Below, in pieces: positions 15,621-23,356 of a DNA stretch of 64,000 bases. Each line of letters opens with the position of its first letter. Within the stretch, counting starts at the first letter, position 1. The notes under the pieces are model-generated. The model was given only the letters and a program-made list of their open reading frames with translations, had not been told where the DNA came from and did no database searches. The translations under genes were made by a program, and so were the position numbers. Source of the stretch: Allobosea psychrotolerans (GTDB lineage: Bacteria; Pseudomonadota; Alphaproteobacteria; Rhizobiales; Beijerinckiaceae); assembly GCF_002917105.1 (NCBI RefSeq), contig NZ_PQFZ01000016.1, forward strand, positions 87,984 through 151,983. The letters run 5' to 3'.

Positions 15621-16948
15621 GCCATGTGCTTCACCGCAGCGTCAACGGCGCCTATTCCGTCGCCGTCGGCGGCAAGGGCGTCATGCTCTACGACGCGCAG
15701 GGCAAGAGCTATATCGACGCCAGCGGCGGCGCGGCGGTCTCCTGCCTCGGCCATGGCCATCCCGACATCGTTGCCGCAATGCATGCCCAGATCGACAAGC
15801 TGGCGTATGCCCATACCAGCTTCTTCACCTCGGAGCCGGCCGAGGAGCTGGCGGAGCATCTCATCGCGCGCGCACCGAAGGGTCTGAGCAACGTCTTCAT
15901 CTGCAGCAGCGGCTCCGAGGCGATCGAGGCCTGCCTGAAGCTGGCGCGGCATTATTTCATCGAGACGGGCGAAAGCCGGCGGACCAACTTCATCTCGCGC
16001 CGGCAGAGCTATCACGGCATCACGGTCGGAGCGCTCTCGGTCGGCGGCCGCATGAAGGATCGCGCGCCATTCAAGGAGATGCTGCTCACCGGCCACCATA
16101 TCGCGCCCTGCTACCTCTATCGCGACCGGCGCACCGACGAGACGCCCGAGCAATACGGGCTGCGCGTCGCCGACGAGCTCGAGGCCAAGATCCTGGAGCT
16201 CGGGCCCGACACCGTCGCGGCCTTCGTCGCCGAGACGGTCGTCGGCGCGACGCTGGGGGCCGCCACGCCGGCGCCCGGCTATTTCAAGCGCATCCGCGAG
16301 ATCTGCGACCGCCATGGCGTGCTGCTGATCCTCGACGAGGTGATGTGCGGCATGGGCCGCACCGGCACGCTGCATGCCTGCGAGCAGGAAGGCATCGCGC
16401 CCGATCTGATGGCGATCGCCAAGGGGCTGGGAGCCGGCTATGCGCCGATCGGCGCGATGCTGGCCTCGGGTCGGATCGTCGACGCTATCCGGCAGGGCTC
16501 CGGCGCCTTCCCGCACAGCCAGACCTATAACGGCCATCCGCTCGCCTGCGCGACCGCGCTCGCCGTGCAGAAGGTGATCGAGCGCGACGACCTGCTCGCC
16601 AATGTCCGGCTTCAGGGCGACCATCTGGAACGCCGCCTGAAGGAGCGCTTCGGCAATCATCACCATGTCGGCGACGTGCGCGGGCGCGGCCATTTCTGGG
16701 GCATCGAACTCGTCGCCGACCGCGCTTCGAAGACGCCCTTCGAGGCCAACCTCAAGCTCAACGCCAGGATCAAGCAGGCGGCGATGGCGCGGGGCCTGAT
16801 GGTCTATCCGATGGGAGGAACCGCCGACGGAACCGCCGGCGACCATGTGTTGCTGGCTCCGCCCTTCATCGCCGACGCAGCGGTGATGGACATGATCGTC
16901 GAACGGCTCGGAGAAGCCGTCGATGCCGCGATCGCTGATGCTCTCTAG
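15617..16948 (+). CDS. Class III PLP-dependent aminotransferase
   Basis: A 443-residue fold-type I class III (omega/beta-alanine-type) aminotransferase that moves an amino group from an omega- or beta-amino donor to a keto acid. The visible landmarks are SGGAAVSCLGHGHP, SSGSEAIEACLKLARHY (phosphate-binding), RRQSYHGITVGALS, LLILDEVMCGMGRTG with the PLP-ring Asp, and AIAKGLGAGYAPIGA with the Schiff-base Lys. Then HSQTYNGHPLAC and a normal C-terminus. It starts at the ATG overlapping the regulator's stop and is followed 40 nt later by a periplasmic binding protein. The operon suggests uptake and transamination of an amino acid; the substrate cannot be named. Confidence 0.92.
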   Translation: MSHVLHRSVNGAYSVAVGGKGVMLYDAQGKSYIDASGGAAVSCLGHGHPDIVAAMHAQIDKLAYAHTSFFTSEPAEELAEHLIARAPKGLSNVFICSSGSEAIEACLKLARHYFIETGESRRTNFISRRQSYHGITVGALSVGGRMKDRAPFKEMLLTGHHIAPCYLYRDRRTDETPEQYGLRVADELEAKILELGPDTVAAFVAETVVGATLGAATPAPGYFKRIREICDRHGVLLILDEVMCGMGRTGTLHACEQEGIAPDLMAIAKGLGAGYAPIGAMLASGRIVDAIRQGSGAFPHSQTYNGHPLACATALAVQKVIERDDLLANVRLQGDHLERRLKERFGNHHHVGDVRGRGHFWGIELVADRASKTPFEANLKLNARIKQAAMARGLMVYPMGGTADGTAGDHVLLAPPFIADAAVMDMIVERLGEAVDAAIADAL

Positions 16949-16988
16949 CGTTCCGCGAACCACCCAAACCATAAACAGGGGACTATCC

Positions 16989-18017
16989 ATGAGATTGAAA
17001 CAATGGCTCATCGGCGCGGGCCTTTGCCTCGCCGGCGCGTTCTCCGTGACGGCGGCGAACGCCCAGACCTCGACGCTGGAGCGCGTCAAGGCGCGCGGCG
17101 AATTGATCTGCGGCAACCACATCGCCCTGCCCGGCTTCGGCCTGCAGGGGCCCGACGGGCGCTGGGACGGGCTCGACATCGATCTCTGCCGCGCCGTTGC
17201 GGCGGCGATCTTCAACGACCCCAACAAGGTCCGCTTCGTGCCGACGACACCGCAGATGCGCTTCGTCGTGGTGCAGGCCGGCGAGGTCGACATGCTCGCC
17301 CGCAATGCCACCTACACGATGTCGCGCGACACCTCGCAGGGCATGTCCTGGCCGATCATCAATTATTTCGACGGCCAGGGCTTCATGGTGAAGAAGGCGC
17401 TCGGCGTCACCGAGGCGAAGGGGCTGAACAGCGCCTCGATCTGCGTGACGCAAGGCACGACGACCGAGCTCAACCTCGCCGACTTCTTCCGCTCCAATAA
17501 CCTGAAATACGAGATCATCGGATTCTCCACCAATGAAGAGGGCGTCAAGGCGCTGGAGGCCGGGCGCTGCGACGCCTTCACCACCGATTCCTCGGGGCTC
17601 GCCGCCGAGCGCCTGAAGTTCTCCAAGCCGGACGATTTCGTCATCCTGCCGACCCTGATCTCGCGCGAGCCGCTCGGCCCCGCCGTCAAGCGCGGCGACG
17701 AGAGCTGGGTCGCCCTGGTGAAATGGGTGCACTACGCCATGCTCAACGCCGAGGAGTTCGGCGTCACCAAGGCCAATGTCGACGAAATGCTGAAATCCTC
17801 GAACCCCGAGATCAAGCGCCTGCTCGGCGTCGAGGGCAAGTTCGGCGAGGGCCTCGGCCTGACCAACGACTGGGCCTATCGCATCGTCAAGCATATCGGC
17901 AATTACGGCGAGAGCTTCGAGCGCAATGTCGGCATGGGCTCGAAACTGCAGCTCAAGCGCGGCCTCAACGCGCTGGCCTCGCAGGGCGGGCTGCAATACC
18001 CACATCCGGTCCGCTGA
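16989..18017 (+). CDS. Amino-acid ABC transporter substrate-binding protein (AapJ-like), orphan copy 2
   Basis: A 342-residue periplasmic binding protein, paralogous along its whole length to the one at 7601-8623. It has a signal peptide (LIGAGLCLAGAFSVTAANAQ), then STLERVKARGELICGNHIAL, WDGLDIDLCRAVAAAIFNDP, CVTQGTTTELNLADFF and NYGESFERNVG. The ATG at 16989 starts a good signal peptide; the in-frame codon at 16923 overlaps the aminotransferase. It belongs to the rpiR-aminotransferase-racemase operon, so its ligand is probably the substrate of that pathway. No permease or ATPase gene is present, so it must share membrane components encoded elsewhere. Confidence 0.88.
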   Translation: MRLKQWLIGAGLCLAGAFSVTAANAQTSTLERVKARGELICGNHIALPGFGLQGPDGRWDGLDIDLCRAVAAAIFNDPNKVRFVPTTPQMRFVVVQAGEVDMLARNATYTMSRDTSQGMSWPIINYFDGQGFMVKKALGVTEAKGLNSASICVTQGTTTELNLADFFRSNNLKYEIIGFSTNEEGVKALEAGRCDAFTTDSSGLAAERLKFSKPDDFVILPTLISREPLGPAVKRGDESWVALVKWVHYAMLNAEEFGVTKANVDEMLKSSNPEIKRLLGVEGKFGEGLGLTNDWAYRIVKHIGNYGESFERNVGMGSKLQLKRGLNALASQGGLQYPHPVR

Positions 18018-18035
18018 CCGCCGCCTGGAGCCACC

Positions 18036-18665
18036 ATGCGTATCGCCCTGATCCACGCACTCCGGCATTCGCCGCCTCCGATCGAGGCGGCGTTCGCAGA
18101 GCTCTGGCCCCAAGTCAGGCTGATGAACCTGCTCGACGACAGCCTCTCAGCCGATCTTGCCCGCGACGGCACGATCACGGAGGCGATGACAGGGCGCTTC
18201 CTGGACCTCGCGCGCTATGCGAAGGCGACCGGCGCCGACGGCATCCTGTTCACCTGCTCGGCCTTCGGGCCCTGCATCGAGGCGGTGCAGCGCGAGCTTG
18301 CGCCGCTGCCGGTGCTGAAGCCGAACGAGGCGATGATCGAGGAGGCCGAAAAGACGGGCGGGCGCATCGGCCTCCTCGCCAGCTTCGCGCCGACGCTGGC
18401 CTCGATGCCGCCGGAGTTTCCACCCGGATTGACGATCATGCCGAAGCTGGCGGAAGGGGCGCTCGCCGCCCTCGACCGTGGCGACGGCGCCGAACACGAC
18501 CGCATCGCCGCAGAGGCGGCGCGCGATCTCGCCGGTTGCGACGTGATCGCGCTCGCTCAGTTCAGCCTGGCGCGATCCGCGCCCGCAGTCCTGGCCGCGA
18601 CCGGCAGGCCGGTGCTGACGACGCCGCAGAGCGCGGTGAGGAAGCTGAGGCGCCTGCTCGGCTGA
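18036..18665 (+). CDS. Aspartate/glutamate racemase superfamily protein with one catalytic Cys
   Basis: A 209-residue protein of the Asp/Glu/hydantoin racemase superfamily, which uses two opposed cysteines for proton transfer. The N-terminal lobe has GILFTCSAFGPCIEAV with the first Cys in the usual TCSAFG context. At the expected second site the sequence reads DVIALAQFSLARSAP, so Gln takes the place of Cys. A two-base racemase mechanism therefore looks unlikely; an isomerase, decarboxylase or lyase-like activity is possible (arylmalonate decarboxylase also uses one Cys, but at the other site). It is the last gene of the rpiR operon, 18 nt after the binding protein gene and convergent with a class II aldolase gene. 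Confidence 0.72.
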   Translation: MRIALIHALRHSPPPIEAAFAELWPQVRLMNLLDDSLSADLARDGTITEAMTGRFLDLARYAKATGADGILFTCSAFGPCIEAVQRELAPLPVLKPNEAMIEEAEKTGGRIGLLASFAPTLASMPPEFPPGLTIMPKLAEGALAALDRGDGAEHDRIAAEAARDLAGCDVIALAQFSLARSAPAVLAATGRPVLTTPQSAVRKLRRLLG

Positions 18666-18673
18666 AAAGCCGG

Positions 18674-19420
18674 TCAGACCCCTTCGATGCGTCGCAGCGC
18701 CTCGAAATGCTTCTCCGACTGAAACACCAGCACGTCGCGCCAGTCGCGCGCCGTCGCCTCGATCTGCTGCTGCGGAATGAGCTTCAGCGGCCGGCCGGTC
18801 GACATTGCCAGCACCTGCTGCCGGCAGGCGCGCTCCAGGAAGTAGAGATCGTCGAAGGCGACCGCGATCGAGGGGCCGCCGATGGTCACGCCGTGATGAG
18901 CGAGGAAGGTGATGTCGACATGCTCGTAAGCCTTGCTGGCGGCGATGATGGCCTCGCCCTCGCTCGCATCGAGCGCGAGCCCGCCGAAATGGTCGACATA
19001 ATGCGTGCGGCCATGGAAGCGGCAGGCGGTCTGATGCGCCATCTCCAGCCTGCCGCCCTCGACCATGGTCAAAGCGGTGGCGTAGGGCATGTGGACGTGC
19101 AGCACCGCGACATGGCGCAGATTGGCCTTATGGGCGGCGACATGGATGTTGCGGGCGGTGGCCTCGACCTCGCCCTCGCCTTCCAGCACCTCGCCCTTGT
19201 CGTCGATCAGGAGCAGGTCGGAGGGCTTCATCTCTGACCAGTGCACGCCATAGGGGTTGATCAGGTAGCGCGGCTTGCCGTCGGGGCCGTTCGGCAGGGC
19301 GACCGAGAAATGATTGCAGATGCCCTCGTTCAGCTCGAACTTCGCGGCGAGGCGGAGCGCGGCGGCAAGGTCGCGGCGCTGATTCGTGATGCTGGGCAGG
19401 GAGGACATGTGCAAGGACAT
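18674..19420 (-). CDS. Class II aldolase/adducin-family protein
   Basis: A 248-residue protein of the class II aldolase/adducin family, zinc enzymes that cleave or decarboxylate hydroxylated substrates such as fuculose 1-phosphate. The substrate-entry segment GICNHFSVALP, the zinc-ligand pair in VLHVHMPYATALT, and the third His in FLAHHGVTIGG are visible. The catalytic Glu expected before the HVH motif is less clear. Many family members annotated in alphaproteobacteria are of unknown function. The start is 19420 or 19408; neither has a strong Shine-Dalgarno. It is convergent with the racemase-like gene (8 bp between stops) and lies downstream of infC on the same strand. Confidence 0.85.
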   Translation of the reverse strand: MSLHMSSLPSITNQRRDLAAALRLAAKFELNEGICNHFSVALPNGPDGKPRYLINPYGVHWSEMKPSDLLLIDDKGEVLEGEGEVEATARNIHVAAHKANLRHVAVLHVHMPYATALTMVEGGRLEMAHQTACRFHGRTHYVDHFGGLALDASEGEAIIAASKAYEHVDITFLAHHGVTIGGPSIAVAFDDLYFLERACRQQVLAMSTGRPLKLIPQQQIEATARDWRDVLVFQSEKHFEALRRIEGV

Positions 19421-19484
19421 GGAGCAGGGTCTCTCGATTATCGGAAGCGAACCGGATCGAAACATCGCGGTGCCGGATATGACA

Positions 19485-19524
19485 AGGCCCGGCCAGCCTG
19501 ACATGACAAGGCTGGGCCGGGCCT
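19485..19524 (-). terminator. Long inverted repeat downstream of infC
   Basis: Arms at 19485-19499 and 19509-19524 (AGGCCCGGCCAGCCT and its complement with one bulge) enclose a 9-nt loop, 30 nt after the infC stop. The sequence is also a rough 24-bp tandem duplication (ATGACAAGGC repeated). There is no U-run, so it may end infC transcription only weakly. Confidence 0.4.
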
Positions 19525-19553
19525 GAGCCAAATCGCATAACGGACACCGCCCG

Positions 19554-20096
19554 TTATTTGGGCGCGAGCACCATGACCATCTGGCGGCCTTCGAGCTGCC
19601 AGTCGCTCTCGACCTTGGCGACGTCGACGAGGTCGACCTTGACGCGCTCGAGCACCTTCACGCCGAGATCCTGGTGGGCCATCTCACGGCCGCGGAAGCG
19701 CAGGGTCACCTTGACCTTGTCGCCCTCCTCGAAGAAGCCGTGCATGGCCTTCATCTTGACGTCGTAATCGTGCTTGTCGATGCCCGGCCGGAGCTTGATC
19801 TCCTTGATCTCGATGGTGCGCTGTTTCTTGCGCGCCTCGGCCGCCTTCTTCTGCTCGAGAAAGCGGAAGCGGCCATAGTCGAGAATCTTGCAGACCGGAG
19901 GCTCGGAGTTGGGGGCGATCTCGACCAGGTCGAGACCGGCATCCTCGGCAATCTTCAAGGCCTCGAAGAACGACACCACGCCACGATTGGCGCCGGTATC
20001 ATCGATGAGCTGGACATCGCGGACACCACGAATGTCGCGGTTCGAACGCGGGCCGTCTTTGGTCGGGGTCGGGGCAGCGCGGAAAGGACGACGAAT
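19554..20096 (-). CDS. infC: Translation initiation factor IF-3 with AUU start codon
   Basis: IF-3 binds the 30S subunit, prevents premature 50S joining and proofreads the start codon. The 180-residue product shows DVQLIDDTGANRGVVSFFEA in the N-domain, PPVCKILDYGRFRFLEQKKA at the linker, and IKLRPGIDKHDYDVKMK plus LRFRGREMAHQDLG in the C-domain. I place the start at an ATT codon at 20096-20094 (read RRPFRAAP after it), preceded by AGGAG and a 9-nt spacer, because IF-3 homologues start with this peptide and are about 180 residues long. The first in-frame ATG (20153) would add 19 unrelated residues. An AUU start is the known basis of infC autoregulation in E. coli. Confidence 0.93.
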   Translation of the reverse strand: MRRPFRAAPTPTKDGPRSNRDIRGVRDVQLIDDTGANRGVVSFFEALKIAEDAGLDLVEIAPNSEPPVCKILDYGRFRFLEQKKAAEARKKQRTIEIKEIKLRPGIDKHDYDVKMKAMHGFFEEGDKVKVTLRFRGREMAHQDLGVKVLERVKVDLVDVAKVESDWQLEGRQMVMVLAPK

Positions 20097-20236
20097 GGGG
20101 GTATTCTCCTGTTTCAGGCGCGAGCAGCGCCGCTGAGCAGACACATTGCACAAAGATGCGCGATGTCAATGTGGGAGGCGGGGAATGACGCAGCAATAGG
20201 CATACACCTGCCGCATTCCACCCCCCTGTTATGCAT

Positions 20237-21454
20237 TTACCGACCCAACAGCGCGCAATAGACGTCGAGTGTCTGCGCCACCATCGTCTCCAGCGAGAAA
20301 TGCCGCTCGACATGCTGGCGCGCGCGCCGGGCCAGGGCGTCGCGCGCGGAAGGGCGCAGGGCGAGCGCCTCGGCGAGGCTGGCGGCAAGCGCCGCTGCAT
20401 CGCCCGGCGGCACGCGCCAGCCGGTACGTTCGGCCGGCGTGACCTGCGGCGGAGCCAGGACGGTCTCCGGCACGGCGCCGAGATCGGCCACCACGACGGG
20501 CGCGCCCATAGCCTGCGCCTCGACCGCGACGCGGCCGAAGGCTTCAGGCTCTGTCGATGGCACGGTGACCACGGCCGCCGAGAGCAGCGCCGCCGGCATG
20601 TCCGTGCAATGGCCGACGCGCTTGACGCGGCCTTCCAGCCCCGCCTTGGCGATGAGCTGGTCGAGCTCCTTGACATAGCCGTCGCGTCCCTGCGGGTCGC
20701 CGGCCAGGATGAAGGCGGTCTCGGCATCGCCGCCATCGCGCAGGATGCGGGCGGCCTCTATCAGGACGCGATGCCCCTTCCAGCCGGTCAATCGGCCGGG
20801 CAGCAGCACGATGCGCTGATGCGGGTCGACCTTCCAGGCCGCGCGCAGGGCCTGGATGCGCTCCGTCCCGACGGCGGCCGGTGCGAAGGCCGAGAAATTG
20901 GTGCCGCGATGGACGACCCGGATGCGGTCGCGCGCGAACCCGTGCTTGGCCAGGATCAGGTCGGCCGTATAGCCCGAATTCGCGATCACGACGTCGCCGC
21001 GCGCCATCACCGAATTATAGAGCGTCTTCACCACCGAGCGGCTGGCATAGGAGCCATGATAGGTCGTGACGAAAGGCAGTTTCAGCGCGCGAGCCGCCGC
21101 GAGCGCGACCCAGGCCGGCGCACGCGAACGGGCATGGATCAGCTCGACGCCCTCATGCCGGCAGAGCAGCGCCAGGCGGCGGACATTCAGCGCCATGGCG
21201 AAAGGACTCTTCGTGGCTGCGGGAAAGGGCAGCCAGACGCCGCCCTTGGCCTGCAGTTCGGCGACGAGGCGGCCGCCCTCGGTCGCGACGAGCGCGCGCG
21301 CGCCGACATCGGTCAGGCCCTTGGCGATATCGACGGCCGTGCGCTCGGCCCCACCCGCCTCGAGATCGGGAATGATCTGCAGGATGGTGCGGCCGCTGAG
21401 CGGGTGCGTCTCGGTCGAAGGCAGCGACAGATGCGCGCCGGGCTGGAAGGACAT
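20237..21454 (-). CDS. GT4-family glycosyltransferase
   Basis: A 405-residue GT-B glycosyltransferase. The N-terminal domain opens with ILQIIPDLEAGGAERTAVDI, a typical acceptor-side GT4 motif. The C-terminal domain has IVLLPGRLTGWKGHRVLIEA (nucleotide-sugar binding) and the EPEAFGRVAVEAQAMGAPVV Ex7E motif. No signal peptide or membrane segment is evident, so it probably works at the inner face of the membrane in LPS or exopolysaccharide assembly. The ATG at 21454 is preferred to a GTG six bases upstream. It stands alone on the minus strand, divergent from an alpha/beta hydrolase; donor and acceptor are not predictable. Confidence 0.9.
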   Translation of the reverse strand: MSFQPGAHLSLPSTETHPLSGRTILQIIPDLEAGGAERTAVDIAKGLTDVGARALVATEGGRLVAELQAKGGVWLPFPAATKSPFAMALNVRRLALLCRHEGVELIHARSRAPAWVALAAARALKLPFVTTYHGSYASRSVVKTLYNSVMARGDVVIANSGYTADLILAKHGFARDRIRVVHRGTNFSAFAPAAVGTERIQALRAAWKVDPHQRIVLLPGRLTGWKGHRVLIEAARILRDGGDAETAFILAGDPQGRDGYVKELDQLIAKAGLEGRVKRVGHCTDMPAALLSAAVVTVPSTEPEAFGRVAVEAQAMGAPVVVADLGAVPETVLAPPQVTPAERTGWRVPPGDAAALAASLAEALALRPSARDALARRARQHVERHFSLETMVAQTLDVYCALLGR

Positions 21455-21478
21455 GCTCACAGTTTCAGAGAACTCTTT

Positions 21479-21522
21479 CTACAAACGGCGATACGACCAC
21501 CTACAAACGGCGATACGACCAC
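21479..21522. repeat. Perfect 22-bp tandem duplication in the divergent promoter region
   Basis: Two identical 22-bp units (21479-21500 and 21501-21522), each containing ACAAACGGCGATACGACC, lie end to end between the GT4 gene and the hydrolase gene. Identity without any mismatch implies recent origin. Being in the promoter interval, it could add a regulator site. Confidence 0.95.
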
Positions 21523-21585
21523 GTGCGCCGGGCGAGCGCAGCCTATATTCGCCTCGCAAGGCAGATTCGTCACAGGAGATTTGAC

Positions 21586-22362
21586 GTGGAGCGAGACGCG
21601 CCGCAATGGCTGGACCTCGGCGAAGGCGCTGAACGGCGCAAGCTCGCCTATCTCGCGCAGTCCGGCGATGGCGCCCCAGTGCTCTGGCTCGGCGGCTTCC
21701 GCTCCGACATGCGCGCGACCAAGGCCGAAGCGCTGGCGCAATGGGCGCGGCTGACGGGACGCGCCTTCCTGCGCTTCGATTATGCCGGCCATGGCGAGAC
21801 CGGCGGCGATTTCGCACGCTGGACCTTGTCGCATTGGCTCGAGGACGCGCTTGCAATGATCGCGGCCCGCTGCAGCCGGCCGCCGATCCTGGTCGGCTCG
21901 TCGATGGGCGGCTGGATCGCCCTGCTCGCCGCCCGCAAGCTGCTGGGCACAGCGCTCGCACCGGCCGGCCTGGTGCTGATCGCGCCGGCCGTCGATTTCT
22001 CCGAGGATCTGATGTGGGCGCAGATGCCGGAGGCGATCCGGCAGACCATCCTGCGCGACGGCGTCTGGCTGAGGCCGTCCGAATATTCGCCCGATCCGAC
22101 GCCGATCACGCGTGCGCTGATCGAGGACGGCCGCAGGCATCTGATGTTCGGGAGCGAGATCAGGACCGGCTGCCCGGTGCATATCCTGCAAGGGATGGCC
22201 GACCCCGATGTGCCGTGGCGGCAAGCGGTCAAGCTCGTCGAGCATCTCGCCGGCGATCCCGTCCTGCTGACGCTGATCAAGGATGGCGATCACCGCCTCT
22301 CGACGCCGGGCGACATCGCCCGGCTGACGTCAGCAGTCGCCGGAATCACCGCCCCGGCCTGA
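21586..22362 (+). CDS. Alpha/beta hydrolase
   Basis: A 258-residue alpha/beta-hydrolase-fold protein with an unassigned substrate. It shows the oxyanion-region strand VLWLGGFRSDM, FDYAGHGETGG, the nucleophile elbow VGSSMGGWIALL (GxSxG with Ser), a candidate Asp in GMADPDVPW and the His in IKDGDHRLSTP: a complete catalytic triad. I chose the GTG at 21586 because ACAGGAG precedes it by 7 nt and the homologous part starts there; the in-frame ATG at 21523 has no Shine-Dalgarno and lies next to a tandem repeat. Carboxylesterase or palmitoyl-thioesterase-like (ABHD10-like) activity is the best guess. Confidence 0.88.
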   Translation: MERDAPQWLDLGEGAERRKLAYLAQSGDGAPVLWLGGFRSDMRATKAEALAQWARLTGRAFLRFDYAGHGETGGDFARWTLSHWLEDALAMIAARCSRPPILVGSSMGGWIALLAARKLLGTALAPAGLVLIAPAVDFSEDLMWAQMPEAIRQTILRDGVWLRPSEYSPDPTPITRALIEDGRRHLMFGSEIRTGCPVHILQGMADPDVPWRQAVKLVEHLAGDPVLLTLIKDGDHRLSTPGDIARLTSAVAGITAPA

Positions 22363-22386
22363 AGCAGCGTCCGGCCTGGGACAGCG

Positions 22387-22653
22387 TCAATGGACGCTGA
22401 CCATCCTGAGGTCGTGCTCCCAGGCGTTGGCGGTCGCGGCATCACGCGAATCGGTCACCAGGATCGGTGCGCCATCGGCCGAGAGCAGTGCGAAGAGCTG
22501 CAGGCCGGGCTGGATCTCGGGCGCCTGCGGGAAGATGCGCAGGAGCTCGTCCGACGTCATCGGCTTCAGATAAGCGACCTCGCCCGTACCAAGCGCCGCG
22601 AATTCGGCCTGGGTCAGAGGAGTGGTCTGGATCATCGTTCTATCTTCGTTCAT
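22387..22653 (-). CDS. DUF1150-family protein
   Basis: An 88-residue cytoplasmic protein with the DUF1150 core (FAALGTGEVAYLKPMTSDEL, GLQLFALLSADGAPI, ATANAWEHDL). This alphaproteobacterial family is regularly encoded right after a small heat-shock protein gene, as here (94 bp after hsp20). The start has a strong GAAGGAGG Shine-Dalgarno. The function is unknown; conserved linkage suggests a role in the small heat-shock response. Its stop is 24 bp from the convergent hydrolase stop. Confidence 0.9.
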   Translation of the reverse strand: MNEDRTMIQTTPLTQAEFAALGTGEVAYLKPMTSDELLRIFPQAPEIQPGLQLFALLSADGAPILVTDSRDAATANAWEHDLRMVSVH

Positions 22654-22747
22654 CGCGCCCTCCTTCAGAGCAGTGCGAGTAGCGGCTTTCAGAATACGCC
22701 TCAGATTATGAACAGATGCAAAAACCGCGCTGCACCCGTCCTGCCGG

Positions 22748-23176
22748 TCAATCCCGGCTCACGATATCGATACGCCGGATGAGACGCTCAGGTTCCGGCC
22801 GCACCAAGTCGATCGCGAGAAGTCCGTTGGAGAGATCGGCCCCCATCACCTGCATTCCTTCCGCCAGCAGGAAGCTGCGCTGAAACTGGCGCGCCGCGAT
22901 GCCGCGATGAAGGAACTGCCGGCTTTTGTCGTCGCTCTGGCGACCCCGGATGGTGAGCTGGTTCTCTTCCAGCGTGATCTCGAGCTGCTCGCGGGCGAAA
23001 CCCGCTACCGCCAATGTGATTCGGAGCCGGTCCGGCTCGTCGTCGCAGCGCGGCATGCGCTCGATATTATAGGGTGGGTAGCCTTCGCTGCCCCCCTTCG
23101 TCACCCGGTCGAGCGCGCGTTCGATATCATCGAACCCAAGCAGGAACGGATGCGACAGACTTGGCGTACGCGTCAT
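22748..23176 (-). CDS. Small heat-shock protein, Hsp20 family (IbpA-like)
   Basis: A 142-residue alpha-crystallin-domain holdase that keeps unfolding proteins soluble for DnaK/ClpB. It has the N-terminal helix (HPFLLGFDDIERALDRV), YPPYNIERM, the alpha-crystallin core ITLAVAGFAREQLEITLEEN and the ending GLLAIDLVRPEP. The C-terminal IxI-type motif is not obvious (RRIDIVSR is the closest). It heads the hsp20-DUF1150 unit. Rhizobial hsp20 genes often have a ROSE thermometer in the leader; I looked at the 80 bp upstream and saw no typical UUGCU element over the Shine-Dalgarno, so regulation here is open. Confidence 0.92.
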   Translation of the reverse strand: MTRTPSLSHPFLLGFDDIERALDRVTKGGSEGYPPYNIERMPRCDDEPDRLRITLAVAGFAREQLEITLEENQLTIRGRQSDDKSRQFLHRGIAARQFQRSFLLAEGMQVMGADLSNGLLAIDLVRPEPERLIRRIDIVSRD

Positions 23177-23356
23177 ACGGCCCTCGAAAGGCGCCCTCTC
23201 GGATCATGCGGGGCCCGCTGGTCGCAGCACCCCACCGGTGGGAGGCGAACCCTCCCATCCATCAAGATATGGCGAGAGAAACGGGCGGGTTCAAGAGCCT
23301 GCCGGGCGGCGCGTCCGAAGTGCGGCGGTGAAACCGGACTTCGACAATGGTGCGGG

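Noticed and set aside
15344..17311. 655-codon minus-strand frame opposite the aminotransferase and binding-protein genes
   Set aside because: It is antisense to two well-motif-supported genes and has no Shine-Dalgarno or recognisable domain.
20097..20153. N-terminal extension of IF-3 from the ATG at 20153
   Set aside because: It adds 19 unrelated residues, lacks a Shine-Dalgarno at the right distance, and bypasses the AGGAG-ATT start that fits homologues.
23177..23260. ROSE RNA thermometer upstream of hsp20
   Set aside because: The leader does not show the UUGCU-type anti-Shine-Dalgarno element expected for ROSE.
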